64,000 nt of DNA from Actinomadura madurae (GTDB lineage Bacteria > Actinomycetota > Actinomycetes > Streptosporangiales > Streptosporangiaceae), in contig NZ_FOVH01000010.1 in NCBI RefSeq assembly GCF_900115095.1, forward strand, positions 310,001 through 374,000, read 5' to 3'. Positions 38,365 through 47,355 of this stretch are shown piece by piece; the first letter of the stretch is position 1, and each line of letters begins with the position of its first letter. Made by a program: the position numbers and the translations under genes. A model generated the notes under the pieces. The model was not told the origin of the DNA, did no database searches, and saw only the letters and a program-made list of their open reading frames with translations.

Positions 38365-40287
38365 ATGCCGGTCGAGTCGCTCTTCCCGCGCCTGGAGCCG
38401 CTGCTCCCGAGCGTGCAGAAGCCGATTCAGTACGTGGGCGGCGAGCTGAACTCCCAGCTCAAGGACTGGGACGAGACCGCGGTCCGGTGGGCGCTGATGT
38501 ACCCGGACGCCTACGAGGTGGGGCTGCCGAACCAGGGCGTCCAGATCCTTTACGAGATCCTGAACGAGCGGGACGGCGTCCTGGCGGAGCGGACCTACTC
38601 GGTCTGGCCCGACATGGAGGCCGTGATGCGGGAGCACGGCATCCCGCAGTTCACCGTCGACGCGCACCGCCCGGTCGCCGCGTTCGACGTGCTCGGCGTG
38701 TCGTTCTCCACCGAGCTCGGCTACACCAACCTGCTGACGGCGCTCGACCTCGCCGGCATCCCGCTGGAGGCCGCCGACCGCACCGGCGACCACCCGATCG
38801 TGATCGCGGGCGGGCACGCCGCGTTCAACCCCGAGCCGATCGCCGACTTCGTCGACGCGGCCGTCCTCGGCGACGGCGAGGAGATCGCGCTCGCCATCAC
38901 CGAGGTGATCCGCGAGTGGAAGGCCGAGGGCGAACCCGGCGGCCGGGACGGGCTGCTGCTGCGGCTCGCCGCGTCCGGCGGCGTGTACGTCCCGCGCTTC
39001 TACGACGTCACCTACCTGCCGGACGGCCGGATCCAGCGGGTCGCGCCGAACCGCCCGGGGGTGCCGTGGCGGATCGAGAAGCACACGGTGATGGACCTCG
39101 ACCAGTGGCCGTACCCGAAGAAGCCGCTCGTCCCGCTCGCCGAGACCGTGCACGAGCGGTTCAGCGTGGAGATCTTCCGCGGCTGCACGCGCGGCTGCCG
39201 GTTCTGCCAGGCCGGGATGATCACCCGTCCGGTCCGGGAGCGGTCGATCACCACGATCGGGGACATGGTCGAGCAGGGCCTCAAGGAGTCCGGCTTCCAG
39301 GAGGTCGGGCTGCTCAGCCTGTCCAGCGCCGACCACAGCGAGATCGGCGACGTCGCGAAGGGCCTCGCCGACCGCTACGAGGGCACCAACACCTCGCTGT
39401 CGCTGCCGTCCACCCGCGTGGACGCCTTCAACATCACGCTCGCCAACGAGTTCTCCCGCGGCGGCCGGCGGTCCGGCCTGACGTTCGCGCCCGAGGGCGG
39501 CTCCGAGCGGATGCGCAAGGTGATCAACAAGATGGTCACCGAGGACGACCTGATCCGCACCGTGACCACCGCGTACGAGAACGGCTGGCGGCAGGTCAAG
39601 CTCTACTTCATGTGCGGCCTGCCCACCGAGGAGGACGAGGACGTCCTCGCGATCGCCGACATGGCCAAGCGCGTCATCAGGGCCGGGCGCGAGGCCACCG
39701 GCCGCAAGGACATCCGCTGCACGGTGTCCATCGGCGGGTTCGTGCCGAAGCCGCACACCCCGTTCCAGTGGGCCGCGCAGTGCGACCACGAGACCGTCGA
39801 CCGGCGCCTGCGCGCCCTCAAGGACGCCCTGCGCGGCGACAAGGAGTACGGCCGCGCCATCGGCCTGCGCTACCACGACGGGCAGCCGTCCATCGTCGAG
39901 GGCCTGCTGTCGCGCGGCGACCGCCGCGTCGGCAAGGTCATCCGGGCCGTCTGGGAGGACGGCGGCCGGTTCGACGGCTGGAGCGAGCACTTCTCCTACG
40001 AGCGTTGGACGGCGTGCGCCGAGAGGGCCCTCGCCGGCGAGCCCGTCGACCTCGCCTGGTACACCGTCCGGGAGCGCGACGAGGTCGAGGTGCTGCCCTG
40101 GGACCACCTCGACGCCGGCCTGGACCGCGAGTGGCTCTGGCAGGACTGGCAGGACGCGGTCGACGGGACCGAGGTCGAGGACTGCCGCTGGACGCCCTGC
40201 TACGACTGCGGCGTCTGCCCCACGATGGGCACCGAGATCCAGATCGGCCCGACCGGCCGCAAGTTGCTCCCGCTGAGCGTGGTCTAA
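38365..40287 (+). CDS. B12-binding/radical SAM protein, TIGR03960 family
   Basis: A 640-aa radical SAM enzyme of the conserved family that accompanies TIGR03936 next to rne and rplU. The N-terminal B12-binding-like domain (about 30-230) includes ALMYPDAYEVGLPNQG. The [4Fe-4S] cluster Cys are 274, 278 and 281 in FRGCTRGCRFCQAG, followed by SLSSADHSEI and FAPEGGSERMRKVINK of the SAM barrel. The C terminus has a second Cys cluster, CRWTPCYDCGVC. The reaction is not established to my knowledge; the context suggests RNA or translation modification. The ATG at 38365 has GGAGG upstream. Confidence 0.93.
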   Translation: MPVESLFPRLEPLLPSVQKPIQYVGGELNSQLKDWDETAVRWALMYPDAYEVGLPNQGVQILYEILNERDGVLAERTYSVWPDMEAVMREHGIPQFTVDAHRPVAAFDVLGVSFSTELGYTNLLTALDLAGIPLEAADRTGDHPIVIAGGHAAFNPEPIADFVDAAVLGDGEEIALAITEVIREWKAEGEPGGRDGLLLRLAASGGVYVPRFYDVTYLPDGRIQRVAPNRPGVPWRIEKHTVMDLDQWPYPKKPLVPLAETVHERFSVEIFRGCTRGCRFCQAGMITRPVRERSITTIGDMVEQGLKESGFQEVGLLSLSSADHSEIGDVAKGLADRYEGTNTSLSLPSTRVDAFNITLANEFSRGGRRSGLTFAPEGGSERMRKVINKMVTEDDLIRTVTTAYENGWRQVKLYFMCGLPTEEDEDVLAIADMAKRVIRAGREATGRKDIRCTVSIGGFVPKPHTPFQWAAQCDHETVDRRLRALKDALRGDKEYGRAIGLRYHDGQPSIVEGLLSRGDRRVGKVIRAVWEDGGRFDGWSEHFSYERWTACAERALAGEPVDLAWYTVRERDEVEVLPWDHLDAGLDREWLWQDWQDAVDGTEVEDCRWTPCYDCGVCPTMGTEIQIGPTGRKLLPLSVV

Positions 40288-40374
40288 CCGGATTCGGCCT
40301 CGTCAGCGCCCTGGCCTGCGGGGGTCCGGCGCCCCTCGGGGGCCGGGGCTGGCGGAACCGGGCCCGGCGACCCG

Positions 40375-40380
40375 TACTCT
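40375..40380 (+). promoter_or_regulatory. Candidate promoter for TIGR03936-rne
   Basis: TACTCT lies 59 nt upstream of the TIGR03936 gene. It is followed by the small hairpin ACTCG-aca-CGAGT and then AGGAAGG. The -35 is unclear. Confidence 0.3.
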
Positions 40381-40438
40381 ATAGGGAGACCTTTATTTCG
40401 ACTCGACACGAGTAGGAAGGACCAGAACCCTGGCACCC

Positions 40439-41296
40439 ATGCCGGAGGGTCCGGCGCCGGCCCCCGTGACCCAGCGACTGCGCGTCCGCTACGCCAAGCG
40501 GGGCAGGCTGCGGTTCACGAGCCACCGCGACATATCCCGGGCCGTGGAACGCGCCGTTCGGCGCGCCGGGATCCCTGTCGCGTTCAGCGGCGGATTCACC
40601 CCCCACCCGAAGATCTCGTATGCGGGTGCGGCGGCGACAGGGGTGGCCAGTGAGGCCGAATACCTCGAACTCGGGCTCACCGCGACCTGCGACCCTGCGC
40701 GGGTGCGGGCCGATCTCGACGCCGCCCTGCCCCCCGGGCTCGACATCCTGGATGTCGTGCCGGTCCGGGTGGGACGCGGTGACGCGCCGGCCAGGCCGGG
40801 CGCGTTCGCCGATCGGCTCGAGGCGTCCGAATGGCGGATCAGGCTGGACGGCGTCGCCGAGCGCGACGCCGCCGAGGCCGTGGCCGCCTTCATGGCCGCC
40901 GCGACCATCGAGGTGGAACGCCTCACGAAGAAGGGGCGGCGCCGTTTCGACGTGCGCGCCGCCGTGTCCGCGTTCGAGCCGGACCGGCGCGCCGCGGAGG
41001 CGGCGGATGCCCCTTGTGCGATACTTCGAATGGTTGTTCGGCATTCCACACCCGCCGTACGACCCGACGACATCCTCACCGGACTGCGCCAGGTCGCCGA
41101 CCTCGCGCCGCCGTCACCTCCGTTGGTGACCAGGCTGGCGCAGGGGCCCCTCGACGCGGACACCGGTGGTCTCGCGGATCCCCTGGATCCCGACCGGGAG
41201 ATCGGCCTGCCGTCCGGCGACGACGCCGCGACGGTCCGCGGCCTGGAGCGGCCGCAGCCCGGGGACGCCGCGAGCGCGGATGCCGTCAGCGCCTGA
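40439..41296 (+). CDS. TIGR03936 family (DUF2344) protein
   Basis: A 285-aa protein that accompanies the TIGR03960 radical SAM protein; the two are fused in some bacteria. The conserved opening is RLRVRYAKRGRLRFTSHRDISRAVERAVRRAGIPVAFSGGFTPHPKISYA. The rest is variable, with an acidic C terminus. The ATG at 40439 is taken as start, but the ribosome-binding site AGGAAGG (40413-40420) is about 18 nt away; an in-frame CTG at 40430 would be better spaced. A role in RNA modification is inferred from partner and place only. Confidence 0.9.
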   Translation: MPEGPAPAPVTQRLRVRYAKRGRLRFTSHRDISRAVERAVRRAGIPVAFSGGFTPHPKISYAGAAATGVASEAEYLELGLTATCDPARVRADLDAALPPGLDILDVVPVRVGRGDAPARPGAFADRLEASEWRIRLDGVAERDAAEAVAAFMAAATIEVERLTKKGRRRFDVRAAVSAFEPDRRAAEAADAPCAILRMVVRHSTPAVRPDDILTGLRQVADLAPPSPPLVTRLAQGPLDADTGGLADPLDPDREIGLPSGDDAATVRGLERPQPGDAASADAVSA

Positions 41297-41358
41297 CCGT
41301 GGGACCGAAGCCGTGGCAGCACGGAACCGGTCCCGCAGGGTACGGCGGGCGCACCCCC

Positions 41359-41392
41359 GACGACTTCGTCGTCATGACCGGGCACTGCCCGG
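41359..41392 (+). other. Hairpins in the rne leader
   Basis: GACGAC-ttc-GTCGTC (41359-41373) and the palindrome CCGGGCA-c-TGCCCGG (41378-41392) lie 111-144 nt before the rne start, in a 206-nt gap with no supported gene. RNase E/G mRNAs are often autoregulated through 5' hairpins. That this holds here is inference. Confidence 0.35.
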
Positions 41393-41502
41393 CCGTGGCG
41401 ACGCCGACGATTGACGAGGTGCTCTCGTGCGGCGCACCGCACCGATCCGCCCCCGGGCGGGGCGGGCGGACGCGCCCGGGAGCCTGACGGGAGATTGCCC
41501 GG

Positions 41503-44500
41503 ATGCTTGAGAACGAAGCCGATTCGGCCACGGCCGAAGGCACTGGTAACGAGAACGTGGAGAACGAGAGCGCGGAGGCCGCGCAGCCCGAGGCCTCGGG
41601 TGTGACGTCGCGCCCGCGCCGTGCGAGCCGTCCGGCCGGGCCGCCGCCCGACGTCGAGGCCGCTCCTCCCGCGGCGGACGCGTCCGCCGCGGAGGCCGTC
41701 CCGGCGGCCGAGGCCTCCGAGCCGCCGAAGCGCACCACGAGGACCCGCACCCGCACCCGGAGCGCGAAGGCCGCCGAGGCGCCCGAGCCCATGACCGGCG
41801 CGGAGACCACTCCGGAGGCCGGGCCCGAGGGTGCCGGTGAGGAGCCCGCGCCCCGTACCCGGACCCGGCGCCGCTCGGCCGCGTCCGCCGCCTCGGAGGC
41901 GCCGGGCGTGCCCGCGGTGCCGCAGGTCCCGTCCGTTCCGGTCGCCGGCACGGAGCCGGCGCTCGACTCGGCGTCCGCCGAGCAGGTGTCGGAGACCGAG
42001 CCCGCTAGCGGGGTCGGGGTGCCGGGCGTGACATTCCAGCCGCCCATGGTCGTCTTCCAGCCGCCGCAGCCGACGGCGGACAAGCCCGCCCGCCGCAAGC
42101 CCGCCGAGGCCGAGCCGGCCGAGCCCGCCGAGACGGCAGAGAGCGACACCGGCGACGAGGACCTCGACCACGGTTCCGCGGACGAGGACGAGTCCGACGA
42201 CCGCCCGTCCCGCCGGCGCCGCCGCCGCGGCGGCCGCGGCCGGGGCCGGGGCGGCAAGGAGGGCGCCGACGACGAGGTGCCCGCCGACGAGGCCGAGGCC
42301 GAGGAGCCCAAGGACGAGGAGCCCAAGGACGAGCAGCCCGCCAAGGGCGGCAAGGCGGCCAAGGGCAAGTCCGGCAAGTCCGGCAAGTCCGCCAAGGGCA
42401 AGGACAAGGAGAAGGACAAGGAGCCCAAGGCGGAGGAGCCCGAGCAGGACTCCGCCGACGGCGAGGACGAGGACGAGACCCAGTCCGGCGGGAGCCGCCG
42501 CCGTCGCCGCCGGCGGCGCCGTTCGGGCGCCGACGGCGAGACCGGCAACGGCACGGACGACCCGCCGAACACCGTCGTGCACGTGCGCACCGCCCGCGAG
42601 GAGCGGGCCGCCGCCGAGGACGAGGTCCGGTCCGTGCGGGGCTCGACCCGGCTGGAGGCCAAGAAGCAGCGCCGCCGGGAGGGCCGCGAGCAGGGCCGCC
42701 GCCGCCCGCCGGTGATCACCGAGGCGGAGTTCCTCGCCCGCCGCGAGGCCGTCGAGCGCGTCATGGTGGTGCGGCAGGAGGGCGAGCGCACGCAGATCGC
42801 CGTCCTGGAGGACGACGTCCTCGTCGAGCACTACGTCAACCGCGCCACGCACCAGTCGTACGTGGGCAACGTCTACCTGGGCAAGGTCCAGAACGTGCTC
42901 CCGTCGATGGAGGCGGCGTTCGTCGACATCGGCAAGGGCCGCAACGCCGTCCTGTACGCGGGCGAGGTCAACTGGGACGCCTCCGGGCTGGAGGGCCAGC
43001 CGCGCCGCATCGAGTCGGCGCTGAAGTCGGGCCAGTCGGTGCTCGTCCAGGTCACCAAGGACCCGCTCGGCCACAAGGGCGCCCGGCTGACCAGCCAGGT
43101 CTCGCTGCCGGGCCGCTACCTGGTGTACGTGCCGGACGGCTCGATGACCGGCATCAGCCGCAAGCTCCCCGACAAGGAGCGCAGCCGCCTCAAGTCGATC
43201 CTGAAGAAGGTCATGCCGGAGAACGCCGGCGTGATCGTCCGCACCGCCGCCGAGGGCGCGACCGAGGAGGAGCTCTCCCGCGACGTGTCCCGCCTGGCGG
43301 CCCAGTGGGAGAACATCCAGAAGAAGGTCAAGACGGCCTCGGCTCCCTCCCTGCTCTACGGTGAGCCCGACCTGACGATCCGGGTCGTCCGCGACATCTT
43401 CAACGAGGACTTCACCAAGCTCGTGGTGTCCGGCGCGGAGGCCTGGGACACCGTCTCCGAGTACGTCGAGTACGTCGCCCCGCATCTCGGCGACCGCGTC
43501 GAGCGCTGGACGGGCGACCAGGACGCCCTCTCCGCGTTCCGCATCGACGAGCAGATCGCCAAGGCGCTGGACCGCAAGGTCTGGCTGCCGTCCGGCGGCT
43601 CCCTGGTGATCGACAAGACCGAGGCGATGACGGTCATCGACGTCAACACCGGCAAGTTCACCGGACAGGGCGGCAACCTGGAGGAGACCGTCACCCGCAA
43701 CAACCTGGAGGCGGCCGAGGAGATCGTCCGCCAGCTCCGGCTGCGCGACATCGGCGGCATCGTCGTGATCGACTTCATCGACATGGTGCTGGAGAGCAAC
43801 CGCGACCTCGTGCTGCGCCGCCTCGTCGAGTGCCTGTCGCGGGACCGCACCAAGCACCAGGTCGCCGAGGTCACCTCGCTCGGCCTCGTGCAGATGACCC
43901 GCAAACGCGTCGGCCAGGGGCTGCTGGAGGCGTTCTCGGAGACCTGCGAGTCCTGCAACGGCCGTGGCATCCACGTCCACCTGACGCCGGTCGAGCCGAA
44001 GGCGGACAAGGCGGCCGGCAAGGAGAGCGGGCGCCGCCGCAAGCGCAAGGGCGACGTCGAGAAGGCCGTCGAGGAGAAGCTGGCCCAGGCCAAGCCGAAG
44101 GAGCCCGCCGTGCCGGAGCCCGCGCCGGAGCCGGCCGCCGCCCCGGCCCCCGTCGTGGAGGCGAAGCCGGAGCCGGTCCGCTCCCGGCCGAAGAAGTCGG
44201 GCCCCGCCAAGCGCCCGGCCGGCCCGCCGCCCGAGATCGACGAGTCCCCGGCGCAGGCGGCCGTGGAGGCAGCCGAGGCCGCGGCCGAGGCCACCGACAT
44301 GCCCCCCGGCACCCTGGACTCCACCGAACCGATCACACTAGCCACCAACGGCACCGCCTCAACGGGCCCAACCGCCCCCGCCGAACCGACCAACCCCGCC
44401 GACCCAATCGAGTCTGCCGAACTGGCCGAGCCTGTCGAGATGGCGGAGCCTGTCGAACCGGTCGACTCTGCCGGATCGGCGGAGCCCGTCGAACTGGCCG

Positions 44501-44763
44501 AGCCTGCCGAACTGGCCGGGCCCGCCGAACCGGCGGAGTCTGCCGGATCGGCTGAGCCCGCCGCACCTGCCGCGCCGGTCGAGTCTGGCGAACTCGCCGG
44601 CACGTCCGAGCCGGTCGGCCCGGACCTGAACGGCACCGAAATGACCGCGGACGCGTCCGCCGCCGAGCCGAACGGCTCCGCTCCCGGCGCGACCGAGGAA
44701 GCTCCCTCCATCCGCTCCCACGTCCACGCCGCGACCCCGTTCGCGGAACCTGACCAGGAGTAA
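41503..44763 (+). CDS. rne: Ribonuclease E/G with long disordered flanks
   Basis: Endoribonuclease for mRNA turnover and rRNA processing. The 1086-aa protein has a disordered N-terminal region of about 400 residues (acidic and Pro/Ala-rich, then Arg-rich blocks such as [15 protein letters not shown]). The catalytic core of about 430 residues has an S1 domain (SYVGNVYLGKVQNVLPSMEAAFVDIG), the active-site DVNTGKF and IVVIDFIDM strands, and the zinc-link Cys in CESCNGRG. A C-terminal disordered region of about 260 residues ends in degenerate AEPAE-type repeats. This reversed layout is typical of actinobacterial RNase E. The ATG at 41503 has GGGAG upstream. Confidence 0.95.
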   Translation: MLENEADSATAEGTGNENVENESAEAAQPEASGVTSRPRRASRPAGPPPDVEAAPPAADASAAEAVPAAEASEPPKRTTRTRTRTRSAKAAEAPEPMTGAETTPEAGPEGAGEEPAPRTRTRRRSAASAASEAPGVPAVPQVPSVPVAGTEPALDSASAEQVSETEPASGVGVPGVTFQPPMVVFQPPQPTADKPARRKPAEAEPAEPAETAESDTGDEDLDHGSADEDESDDRPSRRRRRRGGRGRGRGGKEGADDEVPADEAEAEEPKDEEPKDEQPAKGGKAAKGKSGKSGKSAKGKDKEKDKEPKAEEPEQDSADGEDEDETQSGGSRRRRRRRRRSGADGETGNGTDDPPNTVVHVRTAREERAAAEDEVRSVRGSTRLEAKKQRRREGREQGRRRPPVITEAEFLARREAVERVMVVRQEGERTQIAVLEDDVLVEHYVNRATHQSYVGNVYLGKVQNVLPSMEAAFVDIGKGRNAVLYAGEVNWDASGLEGQPRRIESALKSGQSVLVQVTKDPLGHKGARLTSQVSLPGRYLVYVPDGSMTGISRKLPDKERSRLKSILKKVMPENAGVIVRTAAEGATEEELSRDVSRLAAQWENIQKKVKTASAPSLLYGEPDLTIRVVRDIFNEDFTKLVVSGAEAWDTVSEYVEYVAPHLGDRVERWTGDQDALSAFRIDEQIAKALDRKVWLPSGGSLVIDKTEAMTVIDVNTGKFTGQGGNLEETVTRNNLEAAEEIVRQLRLRDIGGIVVIDFIDMVLESNRDLVLRRLVECLSRDRTKHQVAEVTSLGLVQMTRKRVGQGLLEAFSETCESCNGRGIHVHLTPVEPKADKAAGKESGRRRKRKGDVEKAVEEKLAQAKPKEPAVPEPAPEPAAAPAPVVEAKPEPVRSRPKKSGPAKRPAGPPPEIDESPAQAAVEAAEAAAEATDMPPGTLDSTEPITLATNGTASTGPTAPAEPTNPADPIESAELAEPVEMAEPVEPVDSAGSAEPVELAEPAELAGPAEPAESAGSAEPAAPAAPVESGELAGTSEPVGPDLNGTEMTADASAAEPNGSAPGATEEAPSIRSHVHAATPFAEPDQE

Positions 44764-44863
44764 CCGGAAGCGGCGGCGGGCCCGGAGCCCCCGCTGGCGT
44801 TCGAACCCCAGCCCGCCGCCGCAACCCCGCAACAACCTCAATGGTCGCGATCGCGTCCGAAGG

Positions 44864-44981
44864 CAGGTTCGAGCTTGAGAGAACCTGATCGCGCAGCGAG
44901 CCGCTAGGCGAGTCGGAGCGATGCCAGCGATCGCCCGCGGTGCCCGACGATGGAGGGCCTCCAGGCCCGAAGGAGGAGGGC
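44864..44981 (+). other. Hairpins downstream of rne
   Basis: The 503-nt gap 44764-45266 begins with hairpin CAGGTTC/GAACCTG (44864-44870, 44881-44887), extended outward by CGCGAT/ATCGCG-type pairing. A second stem closed by TGCCC/GGGCA (44941-44981) holds GGGCCT-cc-AGGCCC. They probably end the rne transcript. No gene is well supported in this gap. Confidence 0.4.
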
Positions 44982-45027
44982 ACTGCCATGAGCACAGCAG
45001 AGAAATGCAATAAGCACAGGGATCCGG

Positions 45028-45033
45028 TATTCT
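45028..45033 (+). promoter_or_regulatory. rplU-rpmA promoter -10
   Basis: TATTCT lies in a short AT-rich patch (about 44995-45040). A start near 45040 would give a leader of about 225 nt for rplU. No matching -35 is obvious. Confidence 0.45.
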
Positions 45034-45180
45034 TGTACATCGGCGCGTCGTGGGCGCGTCGCCTGAACCTGCACCGCGAACCCCGTCCGGGGCTCGTTCG
45101 GTGCTCACCTCGCCGATCCGGTGAGGCCAAGCAGAGAGCGCCAGGGGTCTCCTCTGGTGTGCCGCCCTCGGCCCGGTGCC

Positions 45181-45204
45181 GGGGGTAGGCCCCCATCCGG
45201 GGGC
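45181..45204 (+). promoter_or_regulatory. Mutually exclusive hairpins in the rplU leader
   Basis: GGGGG (45181-45185) can pair with CCCCC (45190-45194), or the same C-run as GCCCCC (45189-45194) can pair with GGGGGC (45199-45204). Only one stem can form at a time. A further hairpin, GGAC-N-GTCC, lies just downstream. This is the shape expected of a ribosomal-protein autoregulatory or attenuation switch; the ligand is not known. Confidence 0.45.
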
Positions 45205-45266
45205 TGGTAAAGCCACGCGTGGGACCGGTTCAGTCCGGAAGCGCGCGCAGACGAAGGGTTTCCGCG

Positions 45267-45581
45267 GTGTACGCGATTGTCCGCGCAGGCGGCCGGCAGG
45301 AGAAGGTGGCCGTCGACGACGTGCTGACCGTCGACAAGCTGGCCGGTGAGGTCGGATCGACCGTCAAGCTTCAGGCCCTGCTGGTCGTGGACGGCGACGA
45401 CGTCGTCAGCAAGGCGGCCGACCTCGCGCGCTACGAGGTGACCGCCGAGATCCTCGGCGCGGTCAAGGGCCCCAAGATCAACATCATGCACTACCGGAAC
45501 AAGACCGGGTACAAGCGGCGGATGGGGCACCGCCAGCCGTACACCGAGGTCAAGATCACCGGTATCAAGGCCGGGAAGTAA
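45267..45581 (+). CDS. rplU: 50S ribosomal protein L21
   Basis: A 104-aa L21 of normal length: [24 protein letters not shown] at the start and the rRNA-binding [26 protein letters not shown] at the end. The GTG at 45267 matches the family start; a longer in-frame start would add sequence foreign to L21. rpmA follows after 14 nt. Confidence 0.97.
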   Translation: MYAIVRAGGRQEKVAVDDVLTVDKLAGEVGSTVKLQALLVVDGDDVVSKAADLARYEVTAEILGAVKGPKINIMHYRNKTGYKRRMGHRQPYTEVKITGIKAGK

Positions 45582-45595
45582 GGGAGAGCGGTCAC

Positions 45596-45853
45596 ATGGC
45601 ACACAAGAAGGGCGCATCGTCCAGCCGTAACGGTCGCGACTCCAACGCCAAGCGGCTCGGTGTGAAGCGGTTCGGCGGCCAGGTCGTCAACGCCGGTGAG
45701 ATCATCGTCCGGCAGCGCGGCACCCACTTCCACCCCGGGCCGGGCGTCGGCCGCGGCGGCGACGACACGCTGTTCGCGCTGGTCGCGGGTGCGGTGGAGT
45801 TCCGCCGCTACCGTGGCCGCAACGCGGTGAGCGTCGTCCCGCCGGCGGAATAG
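45596..45853 (+). CDS. rpmA: 50S ribosomal protein L27
   Basis: An 85-aa L27, located near the peptidyl transferase centre. It opens [29 protein letters not shown] and contains [11 protein letters not shown], both diagnostic. The N terminus has no cleavable extension of the Firmicutes type. It is in an operon with rplU and is followed by a strong terminator. Confidence 0.98.
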   Translation: MAHKKGASSSRNGRDSNAKRLGVKRFGGQVVNAGEIIVRQRGTHFHPGPGVGRGGDDTLFALVAGAVEFRRYRGRNAVSVVPPAE

Positions 45854-45877
45854 TCCGCCGGGGCACCAAGCGTTCTC

Positions 45878-45910
45878 GAAGGGGCGGACCGTTCTTCGGT
45901 CCGCCCCTTC
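45878..45910 (+). terminator. Strong hairpin terminator after rpmA
   Basis: GAAGGGGCGGACCG (45878-45891) is perfectly complementary to 45897-45910 around a TTCTT loop, followed by GCCGTTTC. It lies between rpmA and obgE, which therefore probably has its own start of transcription. Confidence 0.8.
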
Positions 45911-45937
45911 GCCGTTTCTCACCGAGGAGAGTTCACC

Positions 45938-47335
45938 GTGGCCGCTGGAGCGGGATCGGGCGCGCAGTTCATCGACCGGGTGGTGCTGCACGTCGCCGCG
46001 GGCAACGGCGGCAACGGCTGCGCCTCGATCCACCGGGAGAAGTTCAAGCCGCTCGGCGGGCCGGACGGCGCGAACGGCGGGCGCGGCGGCGACGTCGTCC
46101 TCGTCGTCGACTCCAACGCCGCGAGCCTCCTCGAGTACCACCGGCGGCCGCACCGCAAGGCCGGGAACGGCCGGCCGGGCCAGGGCAGCCTGCGCACGGG
46201 CGCGGACGGCGCGGACGTGGTCCTGCCCGTCCCGGACGGCACCGTCGTGAAGTCGGGCGACACGGTCCTCGCCGACCTGGTCGGCGAGGGCACCCGGTTC
46301 GTGATCGCGAAGGGCGGCAGCGGCGGCCTCGGGAACGCCGCGCTGGCGTCCGCCAAGCGCAAGGCGCCCGGGTTCGCGCTGCTGGGCGAGCCGGGCGAGG
46401 AGGCGGACGTCGTCCTGGAGCTGAAGAGCGTCGCCGACGTCGCGCTCGTCGGGTTCCCGAGCGCCGGCAAGTCGTCGCTGATCGCCGCGCTGTCCGCCGC
46501 CAAGCCGAAGATCGCCGACTATCCGTTCACGACGTTGATCCCGAACCTCGGCGTGGTGAGCGCGGGCGACACCACGTTCACGGTCGCGGACGTCCCCGGC
46601 CTGATCGAGGGCGCCAGCGAGGGCCGCGGCCTCGGGCTGGACTTCCTGCGCCACATCGAGCGCTCGTCCACCCTCGCCCACGTCCTGGACTGCGCGACGA
46701 TGGAGCCGGGACGCGACCCGGTCAGCGACTTCGAGGTCATCGAGCGCGAGCTCCAGGCCTACGACCGGGTGCTCGGCGACCGCCCGCTGTCGGACCGGCC
46801 GCGCATCGTCGTCCTGAACAAGGTGGACGTGCCGGACGCCCGCGACCTCGCGGAGATGGTGCGGCCCGACTTCGAGGCGCGCGGCCTGCGGGTGTTCGAG
46901 GTGTCGGCGGCGACGCACGAGGGGCTGCGCGAGCTGTCGTTCGCGATGGCGGCGATGGTGGCCGAGCACCGCGCGTCGCTGCCGCCGGCGGAGCCGACCC
47001 GCGTCGTGATCCGGCCCGAGCCGGTCGGGAGCGACGCCGACTTCGAGATCAAGAGCCTCGGCGACAACACCTACCTGATCACCGGGACGAAGCCCGTGCG
47101 CTGGCTGCGGCAGACGGACTTCGCCAACGAGGAGGCCGTCGGCTACCTCGCCGACCGGCTCGCCCGGCTCGGCGTGGAGGACGCGCTCACCGAGGCGGGC
47201 GCCGCGGCGGGCGCGACCGTCCTGATCGGCACGGCCGACGAGTCGATCGTGTTCGACTGGGAGCCGGAGGTCCCGGCGGGCGAGGCGGCGATGGGCCCCC
47301 GCGGCACCGACCGCCGCCTGGACGGGTACGTCTAG
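45938..47335 (+). CDS. obgE: GTPase Obg/CgtA
   Basis: Essential GTPase tied to 50S assembly and the stringent response. The 465-aa protein has the glycine-rich Obg fold ([30 protein letters not shown]), the G domain (G1 GFPSAGKS at 172-179, G3 [10 protein letters not shown]4 NKVD) and a C-terminal OCT domain ([15 protein letters not shown] onward). The GTG at 45938 has GAGGAGAG upstream. proB follows after 20 nt. Confidence 0.97.
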   Translation: MAAGAGSGAQFIDRVVLHVAAGNGGNGCASIHREKFKPLGGPDGANGGRGGDVVLVVDSNAASLLEYHRRPHRKAGNGRPGQGSLRTGADGADVVLPVPDGTVVKSGDTVLADLVGEGTRFVIAKGGSGGLGNAALASAKRKAPGFALLGEPGEEADVVLELKSVADVALVGFPSAGKSSLIAALSAAKPKIADYPFTTLIPNLGVVSAGDTTFTVADVPGLIEGASEGRGLGLDFLRHIERSSTLAHVLDCATMEPGRDPVSDFEVIERELQAYDRVLGDRPLSDRPRIVVLNKVDVPDARDLAEMVRPDFEARGLRVFEVSAATHEGLRELSFAMAAMVAEHRASLPPAEPTRVVIRPEPVGSDADFEIKSLGDNTYLITGTKPVRWLRQTDFANEEAVGYLADRLARLGVEDALTEAGAAAGATVLIGTADESIVFDWEPEVPAGEAAMGPRGTDRRLDGYV

Positions 47336-47355
47336 ATCTGCGAGGAGACTGCTCG

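Noticed and set aside
41166-41414. Reading frame overlapping the end of the TIGR03936 gene and the rne leader
   Set aside because: Low complexity, no ribosome-binding site and no family. It overlaps real coding sequence and leader hairpins.
44988-45188. Small reading frame (66 codons) after a strong AGGAGGAGGG upstream of rplU
   Set aside because: The first codons have A/T third positions unlike coding sequence here, it covers the presumed rplU promoter and leader hairpins, and no protein family is recognisable. It is kept only as a weak possibility.
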